Source: Arthrobacter stackebrandtii
GTDB taxonomy: Bacteria; Actinomycetota; Actinomycetes; Actinomycetales; Micrococcaceae
Direction of reading: 5' to 3'
NCBI RefSeq assembly: GCF_017876675.1
Contig: NZ_JAGIOI010000001.1
Span: 3,658,001-3,722,000, forward strand
Length of the DNA: 64,000 bases
The notes under the pieces are model-generated. The model saw nothing but the letters and a program-made list of their open reading frames with translations. It did not search any database and was not told the DNA's origin. Below, in pieces: positions 41,996-51,759 of this stretch. How positions within the stretch are numbered: the first letter of the stretch is position 1; each line of letters begins with the position of its first letter. The position numbers and the translations under genes were made by a program.

Positions 41996-42089
41996 CACCC
42001 GGCAGCCAGGTCTCAAACCGAACCGCTGGCCGCATGCCGGGCCAGCTGAACCCGTTCGCAATGTGAAGCACTAAGCAAAGGAAACAAAG

Positions 42090-43604
42090 ATGTCTCAGTA
42101 CGTAATCGCCATCGACCAGGGCACCACCAGCAGCCGCGCCATCGTGTTTGACCACGACGGCAACATCGTCTCCACCGGCCAGCTGGAACACGAGCAGATC
42201 TTCCCCAAGGCTGGCTGGGTGGAGCACGACGCCGCCGAAATCTGGAACAACACCCGCGAGGTCATCGGCACGGCCCTGGCCCAGGCCAACCTGACCCGCC
42301 ATGACATCGTGGGCGTGGGCATCACCAACCAGCGCGAAACCGCAGTCGTCTGGGACAAGAACACCGGCGTCCCGGTCTACAACGCGATCGTCTGGCAGGA
42401 CACCCGCACCCAGGACATCGTGGACCAGCTTGCTGCCGACGGCGGCGTGGAACGGTTCAAGGCCAAGGTGGGCCTGCCGCTGGCCACCTACTTCTCCGGC
42501 ACCAAGATCAAGTGGATCCTGGACAATGTCGAAGGAGCCCGTGAAAGGGCGGAGGCCGGGGACCTGCTCTTTGGCAACACCGACAGCTGGGTCACCTGGA
42601 ACCTGACCGGCGGCACCGACGGCGGCGTGCACATCACCGACGTGACCAACGCCTCCCGCACCCTGTTCATGGACCTGGAAACCCTCCAGTGGGATGAGGA
42701 GATCCTGGGCATCTTCGGCGTGCCGCTGTCCATGATGCCCGCCATCAAGTCCTCCTCCGAGGTCTACGGCACCGTGCACGGCAGCCAGCTGCTGCGCGAG
42801 GTCCCGGTCGCCGGCATCCTCGGCGACCAGCAGGCGGCCACGTTCGGACAGGCCGCGTTCGGCACCGGCGAGGCCAAGAACACCTACGGCACCGGCTGCT
42901 TCCTGATCTTCAACACGGGAGAGGAAATCGTCCACTCGAAGAACGGCTTGCTCACCACGCTGGGCTACAAGCTCGGCGACGCCGCACCGCACTACGCACT
43001 GGAAGGCTCCATCGCCGTCACCGGCTCGCTGATCCAGTGGCTGCGCGACAACATCGGCATGATCAAGTCCGCCCCCGAGGTGGAGGAGCTCGCGGCAGCG
43101 GTCGAGGACAACGGCGGCGTGTACATCGTCCCCGCTTTCTCCGGCCTCTTCGCCCCGTACTGGCGTGCCGACGCCCGAGGCGCCATCGTCGGACTGACCC
43201 GCTTTGTGAACAAGAACCACATTGCCCGGGCCGCACTGGAGGCCACCGCCTTCCAGACCCGCGAGGTGCTTGACGCCGTCAACGCCGACTCCGGTGTCGA
43301 CCTGACCGAGCTGAAGGTCGACGGCGGCATGGTCGCCAACGATGCGCTGATGCAGTTCCAGGCCGACATCCTCGGCGTCCCTGTCATCCGCCCGAAGGTC
43401 ACCGAAACCACCGCCCTCGGCGCAGCCTACGCTGCCGGGTTGGCCGTCGGATTCTGGAAGGACCTGGGCGAACTCTCCAGCAACTGGTCAGAGGACAAGC
43501 GCTGGGAGCCGCAGATGGACGCCGCCGAGCGCGACCGCCAGATGCGCCTTTGGAAGAAGGCCGTCACCAAGTCCATGGACTGGGTTGACGAGGACGTCAA
43601 GTAA
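42090..43604 (+). CDS. glpK: Glycerol kinase
   Basis: Phosphorylates glycerol to glycerol-3-phosphate. The 504 residues are full length: [18 protein letters not shown] (ATP phosphate site), [20 protein letters not shown], and the FGGY signature region [20 protein letters not shown]. Together with glpF and glpD it completes entry of glycerol into glycolysis. It ends at a strong hairpin that carries the dispersed repeat. Confidence 0.97.
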   Translation: MSQYVIAIDQGTTSSRAIVFDHDGNIVSTGQLEHEQIFPKAGWVEHDAAEIWNNTREVIGTALAQANLTRHDIVGVGITNQRETAVVWDKNTGVPVYNAIVWQDTRTQDIVDQLAADGGVERFKAKVGLPLATYFSGTKIKWILDNVEGARERAEAGDLLFGNTDSWVTWNLTGGTDGGVHITDVTNASRTLFMDLETLQWDEEILGIFGVPLSMMPAIKSSSEVYGTVHGSQLLREVPVAGILGDQQAATFGQAAFGTGEAKNTYGTGCFLIFNTGEEIVHSKNGLLTTLGYKLGDAAPHYALEGSIAVTGSLIQWLRDNIGMIKSAPEVEELAAAVEDNGGVYIVPAFSGLFAPYWRADARGAIVGLTRFVNKNHIARAALEATAFQTREVLDAVNADSGVDLTELKVDGGMVANDALMQFQADILGVPVIRPKVTETTALGAAYAAGLAVGFWKDLGELSSNWSEDKRWEPQMDAAERDRQMRLWKKAVTKSMDWVDEDVK

Positions 43605-43608
43605 CAAG

Positions 43609-43627
43609 GCATGAAGCACGACGGCGG
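43609..43627 (+). repeat. Dispersed repeat, copy 3, forming the glpK terminator
   Basis: GCATGAAGCACGACGGCGG, identical to the pyrF copy. Here most of it is the left arm of the terminator stem, and an inverted partial copy (CCGCCGTCGTGCTT) supplies the right arm. Confidence 0.75.
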
Positions 43628-43671
43628 GAGCCCACCTTTGCAGCAAAAGGCGGCCTCCCGCCGTCGTGCTT
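43614..43671 (+). terminator. glpK terminator
   Basis: Perfect 17-bp stem: 43614-43630 with 43655-43671, extended by an inner CCTTT/AAAGG pairing. The run of T at the end is short. Confidence 0.85.
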
Positions 43672-43680
43672 TAAGTGCGG

Positions 43681-43686
43681 TAAAGT
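43681..43686 (+). promoter_or_regulatory. leuS operon -10 box, leaderless leader peptide
   Basis: TAAAGT, followed by six bases and the GTG of the leader peptide, exactly as at metK. Transcription would start at or next to the leader peptide start codon. Confidence 0.55.
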
Positions 43687-43692
43687 AAAGGG

Positions 43693-43719
43693 GTGCATAC
43701 ATTCCTCCTTCTTATCTAG
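43693..43719 (+). CDS. leuL: Leucine leader peptide of the leuS attenuator
   Basis: GTG CAT ACA TTC CTC CTT CTT then ATC TAG codes for MHTFLLLI: three consecutive leucine codons just before a stop. The stop codon overlaps the first base of a hairpin (43719-43738, GCCGCG/CGCGGC), which is followed by a terminator. This is the classical layout of ribosome-stalling attenuation. The peptide is far too short for ordinary gene finding; support is from codon content, position and structure. Confidence 0.75.
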   Translation: MHTFLLLI

Positions 43720-43739
43720 CCGCGAGCAACACCGCGGCC

Positions 43740-43770
43740 GCCCCTTGCTATGTCGAGGGGCTTTTGTGTG
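43740..43770 (+). terminator. leuS attenuator terminator
   Basis: GCCCCT (43740-43745) pairs with AGGGGC (43756-43761), followed by TTTTGTGTG. A competing pairing, AGCAA (43725-43729) with TTGCT (43745-43749), would enclose and block the left arm. It becomes available when a ribosome stalled on the Leu codons covers the first hairpin. Confidence 0.75.
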
Positions 43771-43821
43771 TAAAAAGCAGGAATGACCAGCAAGCCATTG
43801 ATGAATGAAAAGGCAGGGTAC

Positions 43822-46326
43822 GTGAGCGTGCAGTCCCAGACTGAAGAGAACAGCGAAGAGGGCGTCTACAGTTTCGCCTCCATGGAGGCCAAGTGGCCCG
43901 CCGTGTGGGATGAACTAAATGTCTTCGCACCGCTTGATGACGGATCCAAGGAACGCCGCTACGTCCTTGACATGTTCCCGTACCCCTCCGGCGACCTCCA
44001 CATGGGCCACGCCGAGGCCTTCGCCATGGGCGACGTGGTCTCGCGCTACTGGCGCCAGCTGGGCTTTGACGTGCTGCACCCGATCGGCTGGGACTCCTTT
44101 GGCCTGCCCGCCGAGAACGCCGCCATCAAGCGCAACGCCCACCCCAGCGAGTGGACGTACGCCAACATCGACACGCAGGCGGAGTCGTTCAAGCGCTACG
44201 CCATTTCCGTGGACTGGTCCCGCCGCCTGCAGACCTCCGACCCCGAGTACTACAGGTGGACGCAGTGGCTGTTCAAGCGCTTCCACGAGCGCGGACTGGC
44301 CTACCGCAAGAACTCACCCGTCAACTGGTGCCCCAAGGACCAGACCGTGCTCGCCAACGAACAGGTCGTCAACGGCGCCTGCGAACGCTGCGGCACCATC
44401 GTCACCAAGAAGTCCCTGAACCAGTGGTACTTCAAGATCACCGACTACGCCGACCGCCTGCTCGATGACATGGACGCGTTGAAGGGCCACTGGCCGGACC
44501 GCGTGCTGGCCATGCAGAAGAACTGGATCGGCCGCTCCGAGGGCGCCCATGTGACCTTCGTGATTGAGGCCGCCGGGGAGGAGAAGGTCCAGCAGGAGCT
44601 GACCGTCTTCACCACCCGCCCCGACACCCTCTACGGTGCAACGTTCTTCGTTGTCGCCGCCGATGCGCCGCTGGCACTGGACCTGGTCACGGCCGAGCAC
44701 GCTGAGGCCCTCAGCGACTACCGCGAGCAGGTCAAGGCACTGAGCGACATCGAGCGCCAGTCCACCGAACGCCCCAAGACCGGCGTGTTCACGGGCCGCT
44801 ACGCGGTCAACCCGCTGACCGGGGAGAAGCTGCCGGTGTGGGCCGCCGACTACGTCCTGGCCGACTACGGCACCGGCGCCATCATGGCCGTCCCCGCCCA
44901 CGACCAGCGCGACCTCGACTTCGCCAAGGCCTTCGGCCTGCCCGTCCGGGCCGTCCTGGACACCGGCGCCGAGGACCCCGCCGTGACCGGCACCGCCACC
45001 ACCGGCGAGGGCACCCTGATCAACTCCGGCGAACTCAACGGACTGTCCAAGTCCGATGCCATCCCGGCCGCCATTGAGATTTTGGAGAAGCTGGGCACGG
45101 GCGAGAAGTTCGTGAACTTCCGCCTGCGCGACTGGCTGCTCTCCCGCCAGCGCTTCTGGGGCACACCCATCCCCATCATCCACTGCCCCGACTGCGGCGA
45201 GGTCCCGGTGCCGGACGACCAGCTGCCCGTGCGCCTGCCGGACAACCTGCGCGGCGAGGCACTGTCCCCGAAGGGCACCTCCCCGCTGGCCGCGGCCGAG
45301 GATTGGGTCAACGTCGCCTGCCCCAAGTGCGGCGGCGCCGCCAAGCGCGACACCGACACCATGGACACCTTCGTGGACTCCTCCTGGTACTTCCTGCGCT
45401 TCGTCTCCCCGCAGTTCACGGAAGGCCCCTTCGATCCGGCCAAGGTCAACGACTGGATGCCCGTGGGCCAGTACGTGGGCGGCGTGGAGCACGCAATCCT
45501 CCACCTGCTCTACGCACGCTTCTTCACCAAGGTCATCCACGACCTCGGCCTGCTGGACGCCACCGAGCCCTTCAGCGCCCTGCTGAACCAGGGCCAGGTG
45601 CTCAACGGCGGCAAGGCCATGAGCAAGTCCCTCGGCAACGGTGTCGACCTGGGCGAGCAGCTGGACCGCTACGGGGTCGACGCCGTCCGCCTCACCATGG
45701 TCTTTGCCGGACCCCCGGAGGACGACGTCGACTGGGCGGATGTTTCGCCGTCGGGCTCCGCGAAGTTCCTGGCCCGCGCCTGGCGCCTGGCCCGCGACGT
45801 TGCCAGCGCCCCGGGGACGGACGCAGCCGGCGGCGATGCTGCCCTGCGGTCGCTGACCCACCACACCGTGCATGACGCCAAGGCCCTCCTGGAAGGCCAC
45901 AAGTTCAATGTGGTCGTTGCCAAGCTCATGGAGCTGGTCAATGCCACGCGCAAGGTCATCGACTCCGGAGCCGGAGCAGCCGACCCCGCCGTGCGCGAGG
46001 CCGCCGAAGCCGTTGCCATCGTGTTGAGCCTGTTTGCCCCGTACACGGCCGAAGACATGTGGGAGACCTTGGGCCATCCGGCATCGGTTGCCAACGCGGG
46101 CTTCCCCGCCGTCGATCCGGCCCTCCTGGTGGAGGCGAGCATCACGGCGATCGTCCAGATCAAGGGCAAGGTCCGTGCCCGCCTGGAAGTCGCCCCGGAC
46201 ATTTCCGAGGACGATCTCCGCGAGCTGGCCCTGGCCTCGGAGGCCGTGCAAAAGGCGCTCGACGGCGCCGCCATCCGCACCGTGATCGTCCGTGCGCCTA
46301 AGCTGGTCAATATCGTTCCTGCCTAG
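43822..46326 (+). CDS. leuS: Leucyl-tRNA synthetase
   Basis: Charges tRNA-Leu. 834 residues of the bacterial class Ia type: [15 protein letters not shown] (HIGH box), zinc-binding [22 protein letters not shown], the CP1 editing region with [12 protein letters not shown], and [11 protein letters not shown] (KMSKS-type box). Two starts compete: ATG 43783, with purines too close, and GTG 43822 ([10 protein letters not shown]), with AAAAGG 8 bases upstream, which I prefer. Expression is probably set by the leucine attenuator just upstream. Confidence 0.96.
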   Translation: MSVQSQTEENSEEGVYSFASMEAKWPAVWDELNVFAPLDDGSKERRYVLDMFPYPSGDLHMGHAEAFAMGDVVSRYWRQLGFDVLHPIGWDSFGLPAENAAIKRNAHPSEWTYANIDTQAESFKRYAISVDWSRRLQTSDPEYYRWTQWLFKRFHERGLAYRKNSPVNWCPKDQTVLANEQVVNGACERCGTIVTKKSLNQWYFKITDYADRLLDDMDALKGHWPDRVLAMQKNWIGRSEGAHVTFVIEAAGEEKVQQELTVFTTRPDTLYGATFFVVAADAPLALDLVTAEHAEALSDYREQVKALSDIERQSTERPKTGVFTGRYAVNPLTGEKLPVWAADYVLADYGTGAIMAVPAHDQRDLDFAKAFGLPVRAVLDTGAEDPAVTGTATTGEGTLINSGELNGLSKSDAIPAAIEILEKLGTGEKFVNFRLRDWLLSRQRFWGTPIPIIHCPDCGEVPVPDDQLPVRLPDNLRGEALSPKGTSPLAAAEDWVNVACPKCGGAAKRDTDTMDTFVDSSWYFLRFVSPQFTEGPFDPAKVNDWMPVGQYVGGVEHAILHLLYARFFTKVIHDLGLLDATEPFSALLNQGQVLNGGKAMSKSLGNGVDLGEQLDRYGVDAVRLTMVFAGPPEDDVDWADVSPSGSAKFLARAWRLARDVASAPGTDAAGGDAALRSLTHHTVHDAKALLEGHKFNVVVAKLMELVNATRKVIDSGAGAADPAVREAAEAVAIVLSLFAPYTAEDMWETLGHPASVANAGFPAVDPALLVEASITAIVQIKGKVRARLEVAPDISEDDLRELALASEAVQKALDGAAIRTVIVRAPKLVNIVPA

Positions 46327-46363
46327 GCAGCGCGAGAGACACCGCAGACACCATTGATACAGT

Positions 46364-46403
46364 GCAAAAGTGCCCTCGCCCGCACAGGGCAGGGCACTTT
46401 TGC
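46364..46403 (+). terminator. leuS terminator
   Basis: 13-bp stem (46364-46376 with 46391-46403, arm GCAAAAGTGCCCT), with an inner GCCC/GGGC pairing. It lies 38 bases after leuS. Confidence 0.85.
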
Positions 46404-46449
46404 GTGTCGGGGCGGCCAGTGAAGGCCTTTTTGTGAGGGGATGAACGCC

Positions 46450-47499
46450 ATGAACGAGAAGGACCCCGTGCCGGGGAAGGGGCGCGCGGCCGAAACCGGC
46501 GCCACGCCCGAGAAGGGTGCTGCGCGCAACTGGCTGCGCCAGCAGGTCGGACGCATGCGGCCACGGGCCGCCCAGCAGGAGCCGAAGGCGGGCGCCCCGC
46601 CCAAGCCCAGGATCGCCGTTGTGACTGATTCCGCGGCCGCACTGCCTCCGGAATGGGTTGCCGGGATCTCCCTCACGGGACTGCTGACCGTTGTGCCCAT
46701 TCCCGTCATCATCGGAGACAACGTCTACTCCGATGACGACGTGGAGCTGGAAACCCACATCTCCCTCGCCCTGGCCAGCGGTAAGCCGGTCAAGACCTCC
46801 CGCCCCTCACCCGGGCAGTTTGAACGCGCCTTCCGGCAGGTTGCGGCGGCCGGGTTTGACGAGATCGTCTCCGTGCACCTCTCTACCAAACTGTCGGGCA
46901 CCTTTGAGGCGGCGATGCTGGGTGCGGAACGTTCTCCCATACCCGTCCATGTGCTGAATTCCGGCACGGTTGGCATGGGCCAGGGCACGGGCGTGCAGGC
47001 GGCCGTGGCGGCGTCGCTTTTGGGGCATGGCGTCCCGGCGGTGGTGCAGGAGTGCAACCGGGCGGTGGCGGCAACCGCCACATACTTCTACGTCCCCAGC
47101 CTGGAACAGCTGCGCCGCGGCGGGCGCATCAGCCTTGCCTCCTCGTGGTTGGGCACGGTCCTGGACATCAAGCCGCTCCTGGGGATCCGGGACGGTGGCA
47201 TTGTTCCCCTGGAAAAGGTGCGTTCGGCACCCAAGGCGGTGGCCCGGCTCCAGGAGATGGCGGCCGCCGACATCGCCGCCCGGGGCCCGGAAGCCACGCA
47301 AATCAGCATCCACCACTTTGGCAACGAGGCCCAGGCGCTGGCCCTGGGCGAGTCCCTTGAACTGGCCTCCCCCGGGCTGGCCGCGGCAACCCTGACGCGG
47401 CTGCCGGCCGTGCTGGCCGCCCACGCCGGCCTGGGCGTGCTGGTTGTTGTGGTTGCCGACGCACTCATTCCTCCACAGGAGGAGCCGGACGCCGGCTAG
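46450..47499 (+). CDS. DegV family fatty-acid-binding protein
   Basis: 349 residues. A basic, disordered N-terminus (to about 55) precedes a DegV domain: IAVVTDSAAALPPEW, VKTSRPSPGQFERAF, HLSTKLSGTFEAAM, and the C-terminal region with LEQLRRGGRIS. Family members (FakB) bind a fatty acid and present it to a kinase FakA; no fakA-like gene is adjacent. ATG 46450 sits 9 bases after GAGGGG; the earlier ATG 46441 abuts it. Confidence 0.9.
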   Translation: MNEKDPVPGKGRAAETGATPEKGAARNWLRQQVGRMRPRAAQQEPKAGAPPKPRIAVVTDSAAALPPEWVAGISLTGLLTVVPIPVIIGDNVYSDDDVELETHISLALASGKPVKTSRPSPGQFERAFRQVAAAGFDEIVSVHLSTKLSGTFEAAMLGAERSPIPVHVLNSGTVGMGQGTGVQAAVAASLLGHGVPAVVQECNRAVAATATYFYVPSLEQLRRGGRISLASSWLGTVLDIKPLLGIRDGGIVPLEKVRSAPKAVARLQEMAAADIAARGPEATQISIHHFGNEAQALALGESLELASPGLAAATLTRLPAVLAAHAGLGVLVVVVADALIPPQEEPDAG

Positions 47500-47556
47500 T
47501 CCACAATCGGCCCTGCCGCCCTGCCAGGGGTGGCGCGGGAGGCCTACTGTGGCTGC

Positions 47557-48543
47557 ATGACAGGCGCAGGCGAGGAGTTCAGCTGGCCCCCGGAGGCCCC
47601 GCACGGCGGTGCCTCCGGCCGGCGCGCCGGTGCGCCCCGGCAGCCCGGCGCGTCTGGCCGCTCGAGGGTGTCAGGCGGGTTTGGCGGGTCCGTTCCGTTC
47701 GAATTGCCCGGCGGTTCCGGCGTGCCCGCTCCGTCCGCGGGCAGGATGCGCGGGCCCCGCTGGGTTGTCTCCCTCCGGGCCCTCGTGGTGGTCCTGGCAA
47801 TGCTGGCGGCGGCCCTGGGCGTGCTGTGGCTTGAGGCCGCGGGTGTCCAGGGCGTGTCGGCGCAGCGCGGTTCCGCCGGTGCGGCCGCCGTGACCGTGCC
47901 GCCCATGGCGACTGGAACGTCAGAGCCACAGGCCATGGCCGATTCCGGGGTCCAGTCCGGCGCGGGAGATGTACCAGGGAATGCCGCCGGGGGAGTGGAC
48001 GAGGCGGCCCCGGGGACGGGCCCCTCTCAGGGCGCGGGCGGTGCCGGGACAGGGAAAATCGCGGCGGGCGGACTGACGGTCCATGTTGTGGGGGCGGTCA
48101 ACCACCCGGGCGTGTTTGTGCTGGGTGAAGGCAGCCGTATCTTCCAGGCCGTCGAGGCGGCCGGAGGCGCACTGCCGACGGCAGCCCTTGCAGCCCTGAA
48201 CCTGGCCGCCCCCATCAGCGACGGGCAGCAGATTGTGGTTCTGACACAGGAGCAGGCGGCCAATCCGCAATCCAACCCCGGCACCGGGGCAGCTGCACCG
48301 GGCGCGGCCGGCGGGGCAGCCGGCGGCGCGGGGGCGGCGGCGCCCCTGGGGCCCGTCAACGTCAACACGGCCACGGCCGCGGACCTGGATGTGCTCCCGG
48401 GCATCGGTCCGGTGCTGGCGCAGCGGATCGTCGAATGGCGCACCGGGCACGGCCCGTTCTCTTCCGTGGACGCGCTCGACGCCGTCCCGGGCATCGGCGC
48501 CAAACTGCTGGAGAACCTCCGCAGCCTGGTGGCGGTGTCGTGA
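47557..48543 (+). CDS. comEA: ComEA family DNA-binding competence protein
   Basis: Binds incoming DNA outside the membrane. 328 residues: a long Gly/Pro/Arg-rich cytoplasmic N-terminus (1-68), a membrane helix (71-91), a low-complexity Gly/Ala linker, an SLBB domain (about 172-230, LTVHVVGAVNHPGVFVLGEG), a second linker, and a C-terminal double helix-hairpin-helix (about 267-324, VNVNTATAADLDVLPGIGP and VPGIGAKLLENLR). An upstream in-frame GTG is possible but has its purines directly abutting. Confidence 0.92.
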   Translation: MTGAGEEFSWPPEAPHGGASGRRAGAPRQPGASGRSRVSGGFGGSVPFELPGGSGVPAPSAGRMRGPRWVVSLRALVVVLAMLAAALGVLWLEAAGVQGVSAQRGSAGAAAVTVPPMATGTSEPQAMADSGVQSGAGDVPGNAAGGVDEAAPGTGPSQGAGGAGTGKIAAGGLTVHVVGAVNHPGVFVLGEGSRIFQAVEAAGGALPTAALAALNLAAPISDGQQIVVLTQEQAANPQSNPGTGAAAPGAAGGAAGGAGAAAPLGPVNVNTATAADLDVLPGIGPVLAQRIVEWRTGHGPFSSVDALDAVPGIGAKLLENLRSLVAVS

Positions 48544-48553
48544 CCGGCGCGCC

Positions 48554-50359
48554 ATGAGGCTGCAGGAACCCCGTTGGGCGCGCTACGTTGACGCGGCGGT
48601 GGGCGGCTCCGGTGCCATGGCGCCCAACCGCCGCAGGGGCCGCCTGCGCCGGGAGCTCGCGGAACTGCGCCGCCGGCTCGCCGCCGCCCACGAGGAACAG
48701 GCAGCTTCACAGGAGCACCTGCGCCCGGATGTGCGGCTGCTGCCCACCGTTGCCGGAGTATGGCTGACGGCAGCGCTGGCCACTGCCGTCCCCGGCGGCT
48801 ATCTGCCAAGGCTGCTGCCGGGCCTCGTCCTGCTGTCCGTTGCTGTGCCCTTCTTCCTTCCCCGCAGGAAGGCCGGGCGACGCGGCAAACGCCGGGGTGC
48901 CACCTTTATCCTCGCGGGATGTTGCGCCCTTGCCGTGGTCGCTGTGGTGGGATTGCGGGCCCACGCGGGCGCCGCATCCGCCTTGGCCCAAACGGTTGCC
49001 TCAGACGGCAGCGCGGCCGTAACCCTTGAAGTTGTCACCTCGCCCCGCAGCCTGCAGGGCGGAAACGGTCCGCCGAGGCTCATGTTTGAAGCCGTCATCA
49101 TCCGTGCCGCTGCCGGCGGACGGGAAGCCTCAGGCCGCCTGCCCGTGCAGGTGATCGCGGGCCAGGCGTGGGGGTCCGTGCGCCAGGGCCAGGTGGTGGG
49201 CACTGCAGGCGCCGTGGAGCTTGGCGCTGCACAGGGCGGGAAGCAGGATGCGGGCCGCATCGGCACACTGCGTCCCGCCACCAGGCCGTTGCCCGCCGTA
49301 GGCTCGGCAGGCAGCGGGCCCCTGGCCGTCGCCGCCGTCCGCAGCAGCTGGATTGCGGCAGCGAATGGGGTGTGGGCGGAGCCTTCACCCGACACAGCGG
49401 CGCTCCTTCCCGGCATGGTCATGGGGGAGCGCAGCGGCATGCCGGCTTCACTCAACGACTCCATGAAGGCCGTGGGATTGACCCACCTGACAGCCGTCAG
49501 CGGCGCAAACTGCACCTTGATACTCGCCACGATCATGCTCGGGCTGCGGTCCCTCCGCACCCCTCGCCACGCAGCGTTTGCCGTCTCCCTTGCCGCCTTG
49601 CTCGGCTTCGTGCTGGTCGTGGGCCCGGACCCCAGCGTGCTGCGTGCCGCCGTCATGGGTGGGCTTGGTGCCATGGCACTGCTCAGCGGCCGGCCAAAAC
49701 GCGTGGGGGCGCTGCTGTCCGTGAGCATTGTGCTGCTCCTGCTGGCCGATCCGTGGCTCGCCGCCGACTTCGCCTTCATACTTTCGGTCCTGGCCACCCT
49801 GGGCCTGTACCTCGTCGGTCAAAGGTGCGTGCGGTGGCTGTCGGTGCTGATGCCGTTGTGGCTGGCCCAGACGATCGCCATTCCCTTGGCGGCCCAGCTG
49901 TTCTGCGCCCCCGTGATTGTTTTGCTGCAGGCACGGCTGACCCCCTACACGGTGCCGGCCAACATGCTGGCAGCGCCTGTCATTGCCCTCGTGACCACGG
50001 TGGGCACCCTCGGCATGGCGTGCGCCGTCGTGGTGCCGCCGCTGGCCTCCCTGTGTGCTGCGGTCAGCGGGGCCGGCGCATGGTGGGTTGCCGCCGTCGC
50101 GCGGTGGATGTCGGCGCTTCCGGCAGCGAGCCTGCCGTGGCCCGAGGGGATGGTGGGTGCGGTGCTCATGGCAGTCATGAACGCCGCCGTCCTGCTGGCC
50201 CTGCTGGCGTTTGTGGAGCGGCAACGGGCCGCCGCTGCAATGCGCATGGCTGTGGGCTGGCTGCCGCCCTGGTGGCGCCGGCGCTTCGGCTTCGCCACGC
50301 TCGCGGCCCTGGCCATGGTGGTTGCTGCCGGCTGGTGTGCCGCGGTGGTGATGCTGTGA
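48554..50359 (+). CDS. comEC: ComEC/Rec2 membrane channel protein lacking the metallo-beta-lactamase domain
   Basis: Channel for single-stranded DNA entry. 601 residues: a basic helical N-terminus, two or three hydrophobic helices, an extracytoplasmic region (about 145-280), then the Competence domain with multiple helices (MKAVGLTHLTAVSGANCTLI; GPDPSVLRAAVMGGLGAMAL; LADPWLAADFAFILSVLATLGLY in parts). Many ComEC proteins continue with a lactamase-like nuclease domain starting near DVGQGDA; here the gene stops after the helices, and the next 175 bases show no such motif in any frame. Starts 10 bases after comEA. Confidence 0.9.
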   Translation: MRLQEPRWARYVDAAVGGSGAMAPNRRRGRLRRELAELRRRLAAAHEEQAASQEHLRPDVRLLPTVAGVWLTAALATAVPGGYLPRLLPGLVLLSVAVPFFLPRRKAGRRGKRRGATFILAGCCALAVVAVVGLRAHAGAASALAQTVASDGSAAVTLEVVTSPRSLQGGNGPPRLMFEAVIIRAAAGGREASGRLPVQVIAGQAWGSVRQGQVVGTAGAVELGAAQGGKQDAGRIGTLRPATRPLPAVGSAGSGPLAVAAVRSSWIAAANGVWAEPSPDTAALLPGMVMGERSGMPASLNDSMKAVGLTHLTAVSGANCTLILATIMLGLRSLRTPRHAAFAVSLAALLGFVLVVGPDPSVLRAAVMGGLGAMALLSGRPKRVGALLSVSIVLLLLADPWLAADFAFILSVLATLGLYLVGQRCVRWLSVLMPLWLAQTIAIPLAAQLFCAPVIVLLQARLTPYTVPANMLAAPVIALVTTVGTLGMACAVVVPPLASLCAAVSGAGAWWVAAVARWMSALPAASLPWPEGMVGAVLMAVMNAAVLLALLAFVERQRAAAAMRMAVGWLPPWWRRRFGFATLAALAMVVAAGWCAAVVML

Positions 50360-50534
50360 ACAGGGCAGTGGGGGATGGCTGCGGCGCCGCGGTGCCGCGT
50401 CCCGGGGTGCACGCGGGCGCCGACCGCGCGCGCCGGTACCGCCCCGGGCGCCTTGGGCGGCGGACCGGGTTGGGAATAGCCGGTGGTGGTGGCACAGTAG
50501 ATGCTGTGAATATTGCATCGACAGGAAACCAGCC

Positions 50535-51545
50535 GTGAGCCCGGCGCCAAGGACAACGTCCCGGGCGGGAGCAGCCGGTGCTGATTGGCGCGATGTGCCG
50601 CTGGCCCCGGTGGTTCTGCTGTTTGGCCCCGAGGATTTCATTGCCAGCCGCGCAGTGGATGACGTGCGCCGGAAACTGCGGGCCCAAAACCCGGAACTGG
50701 AATTGACCACCCTTGATGCCGGCCACTACACCGCGGGGAACCTGGGCATGGTGGCCAGCCCGTCGCTGTTCAGTGAACCCAAGCTGATTGAGGCTTCCGG
50801 GCTGGCCGCCATGAACGACTACTTCCTCCAGGACGCCCTCGCCTACATCAAGGACCCGGCCCCCGATGTGACCCTGGTGCTGGTTCATGGCGGCGGGGTG
50901 CGCGGCAAGAAGCTGCTGGATGCGCTCAAGGCCCTGGGTGTTCCCCGCGTGGAGTGCCAGCCGTTGAAAAAGGACCAGGACAAGGCACAATTTGTCAGCA
51001 CGGAGTTCCAGCTGGCCCGGCGCCGCATCGATGCGCAAGCCGTGCGTGCGCTGGTCGCCGCCGTGGGAGCCAGCCTTTCAGAGCTGGCGGCCGCGTGCTC
51101 GCAGCTGATCGCCGACACCACCGGCATGGTGAGCACCGACGACGTCGACAAATACTATGGCGGACGGGTTGAGGCGACTGCGTTTCGCGTGGCCGACGCC
51201 GCACTTGCCGGCAATGCTCCGGTCGCACTGTCCACCCTGCGCCATGCCCTGGCCACCGGCGTGGACCCGGTGCCGCTCGTTGCCGCCCTCGCCATGAAGG
51301 TCCGCACGGTGGCCAAGGTGTTCGGCGTGCGCGGCGGCTCCGCGCAGCTGGCCAGCACCCTCGGCATGGCGCCCTGGCAGGTGGATGCTGCCCGCCGCGA
51401 CGCCGGCCATTGGAGCGGCCCGGCACTGGTTCAGGCCATCAAGGTCCTGGCCGAGGCGGACGCCCAGGTCAAGGGTGGCGCCAAGGACCCGGTGTTTGCC
51501 GTGGAGCGTGCCGTCACCGTTATCGCCACCGCAGCCCGCCGCTGA
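50535..51545 (+). CDS. holA: DNA polymerase III delta subunit
   Basis: Clamp-loader subunit that opens the beta ring. 336 residues: the N-terminal domain has VVLLFGPEDFIASRAVDDVR and ASPSLFSEPKLIEASG; the middle has LVHGGGVRGKKLLDALK; the C-terminal collar includes GRVEATAFRVADAALAG and LAMKVRTVAKV. The GTG start follows a 175-base gap after comEC. comEA-comEC-holA is a widespread gene order. Confidence 0.93.
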   Translation: MSPAPRTTSRAGAAGADWRDVPLAPVVLLFGPEDFIASRAVDDVRRKLRAQNPELELTTLDAGHYTAGNLGMVASPSLFSEPKLIEASGLAAMNDYFLQDALAYIKDPAPDVTLVLVHGGGVRGKKLLDALKALGVPRVECQPLKKDQDKAQFVSTEFQLARRRIDAQAVRALVAAVGASLSELAAACSQLIADTTGMVSTDDVDKYYGGRVEATAFRVADAALAGNAPVALSTLRHALATGVDPVPLVAALAMKVRTVAKVFGVRGGSAQLASTLGMAPWQVDAARRDAGHWSGPALVQAIKVLAEADAQVKGGAKDPVFAVERAVTVIATAARR

Positions 51546-51696
51546 GACTGCGCCCGCCCGTGCGCAGGCGCCCTGCCCGTTGAAAAGGGACGGGGCCCAG
51601 TTCAGGAAGGGACCAGGCTGTACGGCCGTCCCCTTCCGCAACCACCGTCCGAATTCATTGTCCGTCAACAGTTGCGTCCGCCAGCCGGGTTAAACA

Positions 51697-51731
51697 CGTT
51701 GGGCCCGCACCGTAACGGTGCGGGCCCAACG
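51697..51731. terminator. Convergent holA / rpsT terminator
   Basis: Near-continuous palindrome: 17-bp arms 51697-51713 and 51715-51731 (CGTTGGGCCCGCACCGT arm). It can form a hairpin in RNA of either strand and lies between the convergent stops. Confidence 0.9.
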
Positions 51732-51759
51732 ATTGAGTTGCGAAGCGGATCGGCTTCCC

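Noticed and set aside
43681-43822. T-box riboswitch upstream of leuS
   Set aside because: The leader is too short, with no T-box sequence or specifier stem; a leader-peptide attenuator explains the features.
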